Part shown: positions 25,806 to 34,403 of the stretch, one piece after another
How the letters are laid out: the number at the start of each line of letters is the position of its first letter
How positions within the stretch are numbered: the stretch's first letter is position 1
Source of the DNA: Nitratireductor sp. XY-223
Lineage (GTDB): Bacteria > Pseudomonadota > Alphaproteobacteria > Rhizobiales > Rhizobiaceae
NCBI RefSeq assembly: GCF_004959855.1
Contig: NZ_SPNT01000018.1
Location: 1 to 47,227 of the forward strand
DNA length: 47,227 nt
Direction: 5' to 3'
The notes under the pieces: model-generated
Database searches by the model: none
What the model was told of the DNA's origin: nothing
The model's input: the letters and a program-made list of their open reading frames with translations, nothing else
Translations under genes and position numbers: made by a program

Positions 25806-26462
25806 ATGATCCGCGTTATCAATGGATATGAAGCCGGCCGGCATTCGGACGTTGTCGATCAGATGCACCGCATCCGGGCTCAGGTCTTCAGTGATCGTCC
25901 GCAATGGGACGCGCGGGTCAACAACGGGCGGGAAATCGACCGGTTCGATAAGGAAGATCCATTGTATCTGGTGTCAATCGATGAAAGCAGCAAACAGGTG
26001 CAGGGATCGGTTAGACTCATGCCAACGACCGGCCCCAACATGCTGCGAGATGTCTTCCGCGAGCTCCTCGAGGACGGCCTTGCGGTGGAAAGCCCCGTCA
26101 TATGGGAAAGCTCAAGATTCTCCGTCAATCCGGACCTTTCCCATCGCACGGACGACGGGACATCTAAACCACTGCCGAACCGCGTCACGACAGAATTGCT
26201 GCTCGGCATGGTCGAGGTGGCGCAACTCGCCGGGATCCGATTCGTCGTGTCGGTCTTCGACGCCAGAACGGTCCGCATGTTCAGAGCGGCCGATTGTCCT
26301 GCCGAAATCCTTGGTAAGGGAAAAAAGTTCGGACGGGTAATGACCTACGTAGGCCTCTTTGAAATCAACGACAATCTTCGATCGCGAATCGCAACAGCCG
26401 GATCGATTGATGGGTCCGTTCTTGAAAAGCAATTCCCAGAAAAACCAATTGAGGTGGCCTGA
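25806..26462 (+). CDS. luxI: LuxI-type acyl-homoserine-lactone synthase
   Basis: 218-aa synthase that joins an acyl chain to S-adenosylmethionine to make an AHL signal. All canonical residues are visible at canonical places: R24, F28, W34, D45, D48, R70, F84, E101, S103, R104 (motifs RAQVFSDRPQWD, GREIDRFDKEDPLY, GSVRLMPTTGP, WESSRFSV). The acyl chain length cannot be told. GGAGA is the ribosome-binding site but sits in a hairpin. With luxR broken, normal feedback is probably lost, although the plasmid still makes signal that a chromosomal or other receptor could read. Confidence 0.95.
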   Translation: MIRVINGYEAGRHSDVVDQMHRIRAQVFSDRPQWDARVNNGREIDRFDKEDPLYLVSIDESSKQVQGSVRLMPTTGPNMLRDVFRELLEDGLAVESPVIWESSRFSVNPDLSHRTDDGTSKPLPNRVTTELLLGMVEVAQLAGIRFVVSVFDARTVRMFRAADCPAEILGKGKKFGRVMTYVGLFEINDNLRSRIATAGSIDGSVLEKQFPEKPIEVA

Positions 26463-26912
26463 GCGGGCCTCAAATTCAAGGACCCTGGGAATCGGCTGCG
26501 TCGACTTCCACTGAAGTCGCTCCAGATCGTCGACGTACTGTTCATTGAAAACGTGGATGCCCTGCTCTGAGGTCGTTGTGGATGGCAGAAGAACGGGGCA
26601 ACCTGTTTCCTACAACGCGGTGATGGCGTTACGCCATAGTGCGACCTCGGTGTCCTGTATGTAGATGCCCGTTTTGGCCTCTCATAGCCCGGTTTGCGCT
26701 CTACATTAGTTGCGTGGACGTTTATCCTTCTCATCATCGCAATCCGTATTGTTCACGCGCGTCAGGTCTGTGACTGTCGCGTTTTTTTGTTGGCACGGCT
26801 CCGTCGCGCCCTGCCCTATGCCCGTTTGGGGCCGTTGGTTGATTGCCGAGCAAATGCAATGCAATCCGCAACCGAAAAGACGGCAACTGGTGGAGAGACC
26901 TGAGCTGTCGAT

Positions 26913-26930
26913 TCTTGAACGCGTTCAAGA
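26913..26930. repeat. parS: Candidate parS, copy 1
   Basis: TCTTGAACGCGTTCAAGA is a perfect 18-bp palindrome. The identical 18-mer lies inside repB at 29478. RepABC plasmids carry such palindromic RepB-binding centromeres near or within the operon. Confidence 0.8.
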
Positions 26931-27215
26931 TCACCGATTGAGTCTTTGGGAATGCGTCCTAATTGATCTTATGACCGTCCGCCGCCGTGATCGACGATAC
27001 ACAAGGAGCGGGTTCATCTCGTTAAGCGATGCGCGCGGCCTCCCGAACCTGAAGCGGAAACAGTTCTTGGTTAGGGAGGCTACACCGTTATCGAACGGGT
27101 CTGGTGTGGTCTTGAGCGGGCTGCGCGGCTTTGCTTTTGTCGGCCATCTGTCCTTGCACGTAAGACGAGCTGGCTGACGGTATGGCCTCAGAATCATGTT
27201 ATAGAACTCGAGGTC

Positions 27216-27243
27216 CCATTTCTTGAATGTGTTCGAGAAATGG
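27216..27243. repeat. parS: Candidate parS, imperfect copy 2
   Basis: Centred on TCTTGAATGTGTTCGAGA (27221-27238), which matches the 18-bp palindrome at 15 of 18 bases, and extended by CCATT / AAATGG arms to a 28-bp near-palindrome. Lies about 150 bases upstream of repA. Confidence 0.6.
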
Positions 27244-27312
27244 TATCTGTCCCACATTTGATATCGGTATAGGCCAAAAAATTAGCCTGGATTGCCGTAG
27301 CACAACGATCTG

Positions 27313-27340
27313 TTCACATTTTATTCCAAATCATTATACT
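27313..27340 (+). promoter_or_regulatory. Predicted repA promoter
   Basis: TTCACA (27313-27318), a 16-base spacer and TATACT (27335-27340) form a good sigma-70-type promoter 50 bases before repA. Confidence 0.55.
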
Positions 27341-27347
27341 ATGCGCG

Positions 27348-27359
27348 AGAATCGATTCT
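27348..27359. promoter_or_regulatory. Palindrome after the repA promoter, possible RepA operator
   Basis: AGAATCGATTCT is a perfect 12-bp palindrome eight bases past the -10 box, where RepA/RepB autorepression would act. No second copy was seen. Confidence 0.4.
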
Positions 27360-27389
27360 AACTCGCAGCACGCGACTACGGGAAAAAAC

Positions 27390-28748
27390 ATGAGCGGCAA
27401 CCTTGAGCAATTCCTGACCGAGCTGTCACGCGGCTTGGACAAGACAATGGTCGCGGTCAACAAGGAAGTAACGCTTCGCCAGCGAATACACCGAAGCTGG
27501 TCGATGCGGCAATGCGCGCGGTTCCTGAATGTGGGCGTTCCCTACCTCAACAAGTTCGCCAAACAGAGCGAGGATTTCCCGACAGGCCAGTATGTCGGTC
27601 GGGAGCGGGTATTCACGATTGATGAACTGATGCACATGCGGGCCCTCCTTGCAGGCACCGCAAAACGCCCATATGACTACCTCGCGTGGCGAAAGCCAGA
27701 CGAGCCGCTCCCGGTCATCTCATTCGCAAGCCAAAAAGGCGGAACAGCGAAGTCACTGACGGCTGCCCACTTCGCGCAATATCTGAGCCTTCACCATGGC
27801 ATGCGTGTCGGCGTTATGGATGCCGATCCGCAAAGTACGCTGACCTTGTATTTTGTCGGTGGATCCGGTCTTCCATCCATGCCGACCGAAGAAACACCGA
27901 CGATGGTCGATTTCGCTGGCCTTTTCGCATCTAACACCGAACCATACACGGACTACGATCCAGAGGACTTAGACAGCTTCTTCCTGAAGACTTCCTGGCC
28001 GGGTATTCGTCTTGTGCCAGCTCACGGGGAAACCTCCGAGGGCGAAATCCAGATTGCCCGGTTGGTCAGCGAACGTCCGAAAGGAAAGAACTTTTACCGG
28101 TTTCTTCGTGACTCGCTGGAGCGTTGGCGCGATGCCCATCCGCCACGTACGCCGCCCAATGAGCTCCTACAGGACGGTCGGGTTAATCGGGATAAGTTGT
28201 TTTCCGCGCTTACGGAGACGCTTGACTGCATCATCATCGACTATCAGCCAGCGTTGACCCTGTTTCAGCTCAATAATGTTGTTGCGTCGACATCGTTGGT
28301 GATTCCTCAGACGATGAAGGGCTTTGACATTGCTACATTGTCGACCTTCGTGAACGGACTGCTCGGCATGCTGCAACACATCCTGCGCAACGAGCGCATC
28401 GATATCGGATCAGGTCCGAACATGCTGCTTCCGACAATCGTACAGCGGACCAACAATCAGGATCTCAACCAGATTTCCAATCTGCTGGAACACTGTCCGG
28501 CAGAAGTGCTCCCGGTCTTTTACCTGCGCTCGGACTCGATTTCCAACGCCTCGGACGTTTACCAGTCCGTTTATGAGTTCCTGGCCGATACGCCGGGCAA
28601 ACGAAAAGGCATCGACAGGTTCATTGAAAATGCCGATGCCGTAAACGACGCGGTCGTCGCACGGCTTTGGCCAGGCCGTGAACGCGGGTACGCGGATGCG
28701 TGGATCGAGAATTTCTACTATGACGATGAAGAGGACGCATTACGATGA
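27390..28748 (+). CDS. repA: RepA, ParA-type partition ATPase of a repABC plasmid
   Basis: 452-aa ParA-family ATPase that segregates the plasmid and represses its own operon. An N-terminal helix-turn-helix-like domain (RSWSMRQCARFLNVGVPYLN) is followed by the deviant Walker A KGGTAKS (116-122), GVMDADPQSTLTLYF, the switch region LDCIIIDYQPALTLFQLNN, and VIPQTMKGFDIATLSTF. It is somewhat longer than usual RepA (about 400). Its stop overlaps repB (ATGA). Confidence 0.95.
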   Translation: MSGNLEQFLTELSRGLDKTMVAVNKEVTLRQRIHRSWSMRQCARFLNVGVPYLNKFAKQSEDFPTGQYVGRERVFTIDELMHMRALLAGTAKRPYDYLAWRKPDEPLPVISFASQKGGTAKSLTAAHFAQYLSLHHGMRVGVMDADPQSTLTLYFVGGSGLPSMPTEETPTMVDFAGLFASNTEPYTDYDPEDLDSFFLKTSWPGIRLVPAHGETSEGEIQIARLVSERPKGKNFYRFLRDSLERWRDAHPPRTPPNELLQDGRVNRDKLFSALTETLDCIIIDYQPALTLFQLNNVVASTSLVIPQTMKGFDIATLSTFVNGLLGMLQHILRNERIDIGSGPNMLLPTIVQRTNNQDLNQISNLLEHCPAEVLPVFYLRSDSISNASDVYQSVYEFLADTPGKRKGIDRFIENADAVNDAVVARLWPGRERGYADAWIENFYYDDEEDALR

Positions 28749-29770
28749 GAGGTATTAAGCGTTCCCTGGTGCGAAAATCGGCGGCACCGGCAAAACCCGA
28801 TGTTACCGAAGTGGACGACAGGCAAGAAGCGACTCCACCGGAGTTTCGACGTGCTACTGCCGGCGCCGGAAGCGCCTGGAAGGCCGGTGCAGTGGCCCAG
28901 GCTCAGGCCGGGCTCGACGAGGCGCGCCAGCAGCTCGCTTATGACATCCTGGCAGGGTACCATGTGCTGGAAATTGATCCGGCTGTGGTCACAGACAAGA
29001 TTGGGTCCGACCGACGGAGTGACTGGATGGAACAGAGGGAGTTCCTCGAGTTCATCGACAGTATCCGGGATGACGGACAGGAAATGCCGGTACTTGTTTG
29101 GCCGGAGGACCCGGACTGGCAGCCCGATCCGATAGATCCGTTGAATCTTGAACGCATTCAATTTCTTCTCTTGGCGGGGCGCCGGCGAACGGAAGCAGCC
29201 CGGCGTCTCGGGCGTCCGGTCCGTGCTGTCCTTGCATCACAAAAACGCCGGACAGGCACCGATGACACCTTTGAGATGCTCGTTTTCCGGTTTCGCGAAA
29301 ATGATGAGCGTGAGGATCTCAGCGCATTCGAACGTCTCCTGTCGATCGGGGAGATGTATGAAGAGCTGAGTCATGCCTCACCGGAAAAGGTGAAGGCGGT
29401 CGACTTTGCCAAACGGGTCGGCGTGCACGAGAGCATCGTATCCAGAGCCAGGGCAGTTCACGCGTCTAAGCACCAAATCTTGAACGCGTTCAAGAATGCC
29501 TACGAGCTCAGTTTTGGTGAGTTGCAGAAGGCGCTGGCCGAGCTTTCGACACAGTCCGGAGCAGAGCGCAAAAGTGCCAAACCAAAGCCCAAGAAACTGA
29601 AGGTCATACGCAAGGTCGGCTCGCGCAACCTGGCGGTGGAGACCGGCGGCGGAAAGCTATCGATCAAGACCACAGGCGTGAAACTGGGCCAAAGCGAACT
29701 GGAATCCCTTGGGGACCTGCTCGCGGAGTTTTTGGAGAAACACAGATCGAAGGATGAGGCGGAGAGATAG
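28745..29770 (+). CDS. repB: RepB, ParB-type centromere-binding protein
   Basis: 341-aa ParB-family protein. The CTP-binding N-domain shows LLAGRRRTEAARRLG and ENDEREDLSAFERLLSIGEMY; the helix-turn-helix region is AVDFAKRVGVHESIVSRARA. A perfect candidate parS (29478-29495) lies inside the gene, and a weaker copy at 29146. Translationally coupled to repA. Confidence 0.94.
   Translation: MRGIKRSLVRKSAAPAKPDVTEVDDRQEATPPEFRRATAGAGSAWKAGAVAQAQAGLDEARQQLAYDILAGYHVLEIDPAVVTDKIGSDRRSDWMEQREFLEFIDSIRDDGQEMPVLVWPEDPDWQPDPIDPLNLERIQFLLLAGRRRTEAARRLGRPVRAVLASQKRRTGTDDTFEMLVFRFRENDEREDLSAFERLLSIGEMYEELSHASPEKVKAVDFAKRVGVHESIVSRARAVHASKHQILNAFKNAYELSFGELQKALAELSTQSGAERKSAKPKPKKLKVIRKVGSRNLAVETGGGKLSIKTTGVKLGQSELESLGDLLAEFLEKHRSKDEAER
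29146..29163. repeat. Weak parS-like site within repB
   Basis: TCTTGAACGCATTCAATT matches the 18-bp palindrome at 15 of 18 bases. Because it is coding sequence, this may be chance or a decayed site. Confidence 0.35.
29478..29495. repeat. parS: Candidate parS inside repB
   Basis: TCTTGAACGCGTTCAAGA, identical over all 18 bases to the copy at 26913. An exact palindrome repeated 2.5 kb away, once noncoding and once coding, is strong evidence of a binding site. Confidence 0.8.
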
Positions 29771-29842
29771 CTACCGCTGCAACGCCTTCAGACGTAACGA
29801 GGTCAGAAACAGGAACAAAATATGCGGTAATTTAACGGCAAA

Positions 29843-29891
29843 AGAAAAGCCCCCAAACCGGCGGTCTGAGAGCTAATCTAATTTCAAACGC
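29843..29891 (-). ncRNA. Antisense incompatibility RNA (ctRNA) between repB and repC
   Basis: In repABC plasmids a short antisense RNA from the repB-repC gap limits RepC translation. Here the minus strand has TTGACA (29927-29922), an 18-base spacer and TATCTA (29903-29898), so a transcript would begin near 29891. It would end at an imperfect 27-base hairpin (29874-29848) followed by TTTTCTTTT. The predicted RNA is about 50 bases, the usual size. The ends are predicted, not measured. Confidence 0.7.
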
Positions 29892-29996
29892 AAGCCTTAG
29901 ATAGCACTCCCCGCGAATCGTTGTCAACTTTAAACACCGATTCGGTGAGCAAAACTCTTTTGCCTTCTTTCCAGCGAAGGAGGTCAAAAACCTATC

Positions 29997-31319
29997 ATGA
30001 CACATCACGGTTGGCGCAAGCCAACGCCGGGTCTTGTCGTAGCTGAGCAGCACGCACAAGTCGGCGAACGGTTATCTGTACCCAAATCAAAGGCCATTGT
30101 TGCAGTCAAGAAGGTCGCGGCAGCGATCGGACTCAAAGCACCCGATATGCTTTTGATCGACACGCTGGCAGCCGTAACGCAACCCCAGGACTGGAAAGAA
30201 GGGCAGCGGCCGATTGTATGGCCATCCAATGCCTATCTGATGGAACAGTGCGGGTTTTCATTGCCGGCGCTGAAGCGACATCTCAGGCGCCTGGCAGAGG
30301 CAGGTGTGATGTCCTTCATCGACAGTCCGAACGGCAAACGCTGGGGCAAGCGGGACGATGAGGGAAACATCCTGGAGGCCTACGGCCTTGACCTTGCGCC
30401 TTTGGCCGCTCGCACGGCCGAGTTCGAGGCCCTACATGCCGAAATGGTCGAAGAGAGGGCGTTATGCCAGTCCTTGCGCAATAGCATCACGATCTCGCGC
30501 CGTGTCATCCGCGCCAAGATCGAAAAGGCGCTTGAGAATTGCCTGAGGGGGCCGTGGAGGGATCTGCAGGCCGAGTTCGAACTGGCGTTGGAACGGCTTC
30601 CCCGGCGCTCTGAGACGTCCCACATGCTCATGGACTTGGCTGATTGGTTCGGGGCTCTGAAGGAAAAGGTCGAACAAGCCTTCACGGCCGCGTTCGGTTG
30701 GCCCGAAGAATCCGATGTCAGGCCGGCCGATCGCACCTCTGATACACAAACCCAAAACGCTTCTTTTTCACAAAAAATGAACCCCACGGGGTTCGCAGCC
30801 GATCCTCATATACAAACTACAAACGAACTTTATTCCGTAACAAGTAATAGCTTTGAAAACAAAGCCGCGCGATCTGCTCCTCACGAGAAAGAAGTGCCAC
30901 TATCGGTTGAAAACGATAGTGCAGATTTGGATGATATCCAGTGGTCGACCCATGAAAACAAACGAACGTCGGATGTTGAATTGACCACCGTGATGGCTGC
31001 CTGCCCGGAATTTGGAGATATGGCGCGTGCCATGGTCGGTGGTTACGTGAAAAACTGGGACGATCTACATCGCGCCGCCGGATTGTTACGGCCTTCCTGC
31101 GGAGTATCCGAGGACGCCTGGAACGTGGCTCAGCAAAAACTCGGCCCTTATGTTGCCGCGGCGGCCATTGCGCTGATCTACGACAAGCACGCAAAGGGTG
31201 AGGTGGTCTCGGCCGGCGGCTATCTGCGCGGGATTGTCGGCAAGGCGCTTGAGGGAGATCTCCATCTCGAACGGAGCTTCTATGGGCGACTGAGCCAGAT
31301 ACAAGGATCCCATTCATGA
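29997..31319 (+). CDS. repC: RepC, replication initiator
   Basis: 440-aa RepC, the limiting initiator of repABC plasmids. N-terminal winged-helix region: PDMLLIDTLAAVTQPQDW, WPSNAYLMEQCGFSLPALKR, HLRRLAEAGVMSFIDSPNG. The variable middle is AT-rich and polar; the conserved C-terminal domain includes VVSAGGYLRGIVGKALEGDL. AAGGAGGT lies 12 bases before the ATG, farther than usual, but AGGT and ACCT (29981-29993) can pair and would hide the site, so folding of the leader and the antisense RNA together can control it. A CACCGA-T-TCGGTG hairpin (29935-29947) lies in the same leader. Confidence 0.94.
   Translation: MTHHGWRKPTPGLVVAEQHAQVGERLSVPKSKAIVAVKKVAAAIGLKAPDMLLIDTLAAVTQPQDWKEGQRPIVWPSNAYLMEQCGFSLPALKRHLRRLAEAGVMSFIDSPNGKRWGKRDDEGNILEAYGLDLAPLAARTAEFEALHAEMVEERALCQSLRNSITISRRVIRAKIEKALENCLRGPWRDLQAEFELALERLPRRSETSHMLMDLADWFGALKEKVEQAFTAAFGWPEESDVRPADRTSDTQTQNASFSQKMNPTGFAADPHIQTTNELYSVTSNSFENKAARSAPHEKEVPLSVENDSADLDDIQWSTHENKRTSDVELTTVMAACPEFGDMARAMVGGYVKNWDDLHRAAGLLRPSCGVSEDAWNVAQQKLGPYVAAAAIALIYDKHAKGEVVSAGGYLRGIVGKALEGDLHLERSFYGRLSQIQGSHS
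30745..30870. other. oriV: AT-rich segment in repC, candidate oriV
   Basis: RepABC origins lie within repC. This stretch is the most AT-rich part of the gene (for example CTTCTTTTTCACAAAAAATG and ACAAACTACAAACGAAC), while the flanks are GC-rich. Position fits known origins; no iterons are seen. Confidence 0.45.
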
Positions 31320-31769
31320 GGCTGGACCCGTCTGCCATCCAACGATTGCTGCCCGATACCCCATTGCATTGGTATGGGTTGGAAAGGGCGGGACAGTATC
31401 CGGCCGGCCCTGGCGCCTATCTCCTGACGATCTTATCCGACAAGACAGCCCCGTTTTGTGCGCCGAAAATCGGTTCGATCCACGTAATGGATGGTTTATA
31501 CGTCTATGCCGGCAGTGCGCGCGGGCCCGGCGGGTTGCGAAGTCGGCTCAAGCGCCACTTTGCAAGGCAGAAGGCTATCCACTGGCATGTCGATCAGCTG
31601 ACCGTGGCATCCCAAGAGATTGGAGCTTTTGGCGCCGTCTGGCATTTCGGAGTGTGAATTGGTCAATCTGCTCACCGCGACAGGTGCGTTTCATTCGGCG
31701 ATCGATGGGTTTGGCAGTTCAGACTGCCGCCGGTGCACGTCCCATCTCCTGATGCCTTTGACAGACTGA
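31316..31769 (+). pseudogene. GIY-YIG (DUF123) nuclease-like gene, frameshifted
   Basis: The first frame (31316-31657) reads as a DUF123 GIY-YIG-like domain: GAYLLTILSD, then GLYVYAGSARGPGGLRSRL and HWHVDQLTV. It stops after GAVWHFGV. The next frame from 31650 continues ECELVNLLTATGAFHSAIDG and then FGSSDCRRCTSHLL, the normal C-terminus with its CxxC, to a stop at 31767-31769. One missing base near 31650 explains this, either as a mutation or a sequencing error. The start overlaps the repC stop (ATGA), so it was once coupled to the replication operon. Confidence 0.8.
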
Positions 31770-31923
31770 CATGGAGCCGGTCGCGTCGGCGCTAGCCAGC
31801 GCATCTCAACCACCTTCGGCCGCAAATAGAGGATGAATTAAGGATCGAGGAGGTCTTGGAAATCTTGAAAAAACCGGAACAAAGTAATACCTTTAAAATT
31901 CTAGTCCTTACCGAGGTGCTGTC

Positions 31924-32157
31924 ATGAGTACAACCGTTACTGCCAAGGGGCAGGTCACCATCCCGAAGGCGGTCCGTGACCTGCTTGGCCTGAAGCCTGG
32001 CAGCCAAGTCAGCTTTCGCCAAACGGCCGACGGCAGGATCGAGCTGCTGCTGGCGAGTAAGACGCGCAAGACGAGGCGTTTTCAGAAGTTGCGAGGACAC
32101 GCGGGGCAGGGCCTGAGCACTGATGCGATCATGGCGCTGACCCGAGGTGAAAAGTGA
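31924..32157 (+). CDS. vapB: VapB-type AbrB-fold antitoxin
   Basis: 77 aa with an N-terminal SpoVT/AbrB swapped-hairpin domain (VTAKGQVTIPKAVRDLLGLK, then PGSQVSFRQTADGRIEL) and a basic C-terminal tail that would wrap the toxin. GAGGTG precedes the ATG at 31924. It overlaps vapC by four bases. Antitoxins of this kind repress their own promoter; no clear operator was found. Confidence 0.9.
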   Translation: MSTTVTAKGQVTIPKAVRDLLGLKPGSQVSFRQTADGRIELLLASKTRKTRRFQKLRGHAGQGLSTDAIMALTRGEK

Positions 32158-32570
32158 CCATTGTCGACACCAATGTTCTTCTCGATTTGGTGACTGACGA
32201 CCCACAATTCGCGGAGTGGTCAATCGCGCAGCTGGAGGCTGCTTCGCTGAACGGTTCTCTGATCATCAACGATGTTATCTATGCCGAATTGTCTGTTCGT
32301 TACGATGCGAAAGAGGACCTGGATATGTTCATAAACGAGGCCGGCCTGAAGCATGAGCCTGTTCCGAGCTCGGCCTTGTTTCTGGCGGGTAAAGTGTTTC
32401 GGAAATATCGGAAATCCGGCGGCGTTCGAACCGGCGTCCTGCCGGATTTCTTTATCGGAGCCCACGCCGCGGTGTTGGAACTGCCGCTTTTAACGCGAGA
32501 TACCGGTCGATATCGGACCTACTTTCCCACAGTCGATCTTGTTGTGCCTGAAAACAGAAAGCCGACTTAG
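32154..32570 (+). CDS. vapC: VapC-type PIN-domain toxin
   Basis: 138-aa PIN ribonuclease. Acidic metal-binding residues are D5 (VDTNVLLD), E45 (YAEL), D98 (LPDFFIGAHA) and D116 (LTRDTGRY), all in the family's places, so it should be active. Cleaves RNA when freed from VapB, stabilising the plasmid or aborting phage growth. Confidence 0.93.
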   Translation: MTIVDTNVLLDLVTDDPQFAEWSIAQLEAASLNGSLIINDVIYAELSVRYDAKEDLDMFINEAGLKHEPVPSSALFLAGKVFRKYRKSGGVRTGVLPDFFIGAHAAVLELPLLTRDTGRYRTYFPTVDLVVPENRKPT

Positions 32571-32581
32571 AGGGACAAACG

Positions 32582-34156
32582 ATGGGCCGGGTATCTCGCG
32601 CACTTTATAAGAGGAAGTACAAGAAGAGGCGAGCGGCGCTCGACGACATGCTCGCGCGGTGTGATGAGGTCGCTTTTTTGCAACTGGCATGGGCAGTCAA
32701 TGCACTGCAATCCGATAAAGGCGTCGATGTTCGGCCCTATTTGCATTTTCCCCCGGAGGCGGCGACGACCTCTGTCCGGGACCAATATACTGTGCACAAA
32801 TGGGATATCGAAACGCTCATCACACTCTTGTTCAGCAGTCGGAAGGCAGCGCGCCGACGAGGTGAATCGACGCAATATCGGTATGACGAATTCGCCACCT
32901 TGTCCAAGGCCGTGAATCTCCTTCGCGATGCCGAAAACTGTGAAAGCGGCGTTATCGTCGACGACAGCAACATTCTGATGGAGATGCACCGCATCGGTCA
33001 CCGGCAGTTCGGCTGGCAGAGAGGATTTGCCACAACGGAAAGACTGTACCGCTTCGCATTCGTGTACACGCACGGCAGCTGTGCGGATTACTTCGAAGAA
33101 ACCAACAATCTGAGTATGCAGGATTTCCTCAAGGTTGGGTTCCTGCTCTATGCGCAACTCCACCACTTTCCCTGGTCAGGTCCGGGTGCAGTCAACGAAC
33201 TCGGCATAGATACGCCGCTCATTGAAAAATGTCTGCCATTGTTCTCAAGATCACTCACCGAAATCCGAAAAGAGGCGCTTGCCTTGATCGAAGCCCAAAG
33301 AAAAAAGGGGCATGCTCGTATCGCATATTTGCCAAGCGTATTGCGCCAGTTTCCCATCGTTACGGATCCGACCGGCAATACGTACATCGCTCCGCTGCCG
33401 CAACTGATCATCTTTCGAATGACGGCGGGGTTATACTACGACATAAGGAACGGTCCTCCCAATCTGATAGCCGAGGCCAACGATAGGTTTGAGCAATATG
33501 CCCGGCAGGCACTCCAGAACTTCTTCCCTCGGTTTACGGTTTTGCCAAGCCAGAAATACGGTCCCAAAAAAACACGCGTCGACTCTCCTGATATTCTCAT
33601 AAAGGATGGCTCATCCATCAATGCGGTGGTGGAGTGCAAGGCCTCCAAATTGACCTATGAAGCGCAGTTTTCAGAGAACCCGATAGAGGACGCGCACCAG
33701 GGATACGCCCAACTCGTAAAGGGCATCACCCAAATTTGGAGGTTCTTTTCGCATGCTCGGCGAGGTGTTTTCTCCGAGATCCCGGTGGCCGATGACGCAG
33801 TTGGCATCGTGCTTACCATGGATTCGTGGATGCAGGCCTCCAAGGAACTGCAACAAGACGCCCTCGGTCTGGCTCGTGATGCGCTAAAGGAAACTCCGGA
33901 TGTGATTGAAGCCGATATGCGGCCGATCATATTTTGCTCGATGCAAGATTTGTCGGATATCATGTTTGTATCAGATGAGGATCGGTTCGTTGCGACCCTG
34001 AAGAACGCCTCGCTGGAAGAATATCAAGGCTGGCCGCTGATGCAGGTGCGGCGTGAAACATGCGGAGAGCAGTTATCCCGCGAGTTTCCGTTTGATATCG
34101 GTGAATTGCTACCTTGGTGGGAACAGCTTCACAACAACTCTGAAAGGCGTGCCTAG
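32582..34156 (+). CDS. PD-(D/E)XK nuclease-like protein of unknown function
   Basis: 524 aa, no family recognised. A helical N-terminal two thirds (about 1-300) is followed by a compact nuclease core: SPDILIKDG (P336-D337) and AVVECKASK (E351-x-K353), the literal PD...ExK pattern with 13 residues between, inside a beta-strand context. The segment LVKGITQIWRFF follows. The likely role is DNA cleavage, perhaps in defence, since it stands between a toxin-antitoxin pair and other defence-type genes. It begins 12 bases after vapC with GAGGG ahead of the ATG, so it may share the vapBC transcript. Confidence 0.6.
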   Translation: MGRVSRALYKRKYKKRRAALDDMLARCDEVAFLQLAWAVNALQSDKGVDVRPYLHFPPEAATTSVRDQYTVHKWDIETLITLLFSSRKAARRRGESTQYRYDEFATLSKAVNLLRDAENCESGVIVDDSNILMEMHRIGHRQFGWQRGFATTERLYRFAFVYTHGSCADYFEETNNLSMQDFLKVGFLLYAQLHHFPWSGPGAVNELGIDTPLIEKCLPLFSRSLTEIRKEALALIEAQRKKGHARIAYLPSVLRQFPIVTDPTGNTYIAPLPQLIIFRMTAGLYYDIRNGPPNLIAEANDRFEQYARQALQNFFPRFTVLPSQKYGPKKTRVDSPDILIKDGSSINAVVECKASKLTYEAQFSENPIEDAHQGYAQLVKGITQIWRFFSHARRGVFSEIPVADDAVGIVLTMDSWMQASKELQQDALGLARDALKETPDVIEADMRPIIFCSMQDLSDIMFVSDEDRFVATLKNASLEEYQGWPLMQVRRETCGEQLSREFPFDIGELLPWWEQLHNNSERRA

Positions 34157-34403
34157 ACAGCGTAGCAGGCGTTTGATTGCCATCACTCCAGGATTTTCTT
34201 GCTGGCCGCCGTTTTCCTCTGTCAAATCGCGGGTCAGCGCGGCCTGAGCATAATATAATAGGCTGATTGTTCCTCGGAGATGGAAACCTTTACCGCCACG
34301 CTGCGACCTGCGACTGAATTGAAGCCAACCCGACATGTAGAGACAGTTTTTCAACAAGCTGGCAGAGCACAGCGGGGAACGCGAAACCGTCCCTTGCGCG
34401 GCT

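Larger units (their letters stand above)
26463..27389. other. Long control region upstream of repA
   Basis: About 930 bases without a convincing gene. It carries two candidate parS palindromes (26913, 27216) and the repA promoter. On the minus strand from about 26690 to 26463 one frame reads like protein (KTGIYIQDTEVALWRNAITA, then a stop, then ETGCPVLLPSTTTSEQG, then VFNEQYVDDLERLQWK) and may be a decayed gene of unknown kind, with stops in it. TGCAATGCAAT at about 26855-26865 resembles part of the palindrome at 20229. Confidence 0.5.

Noticed and set aside
26694-27257. Open frames upstream of repA on both strands
   Set aside because: They cross the palindromic candidate parS sites, have no motif, and no ribosome-binding site.
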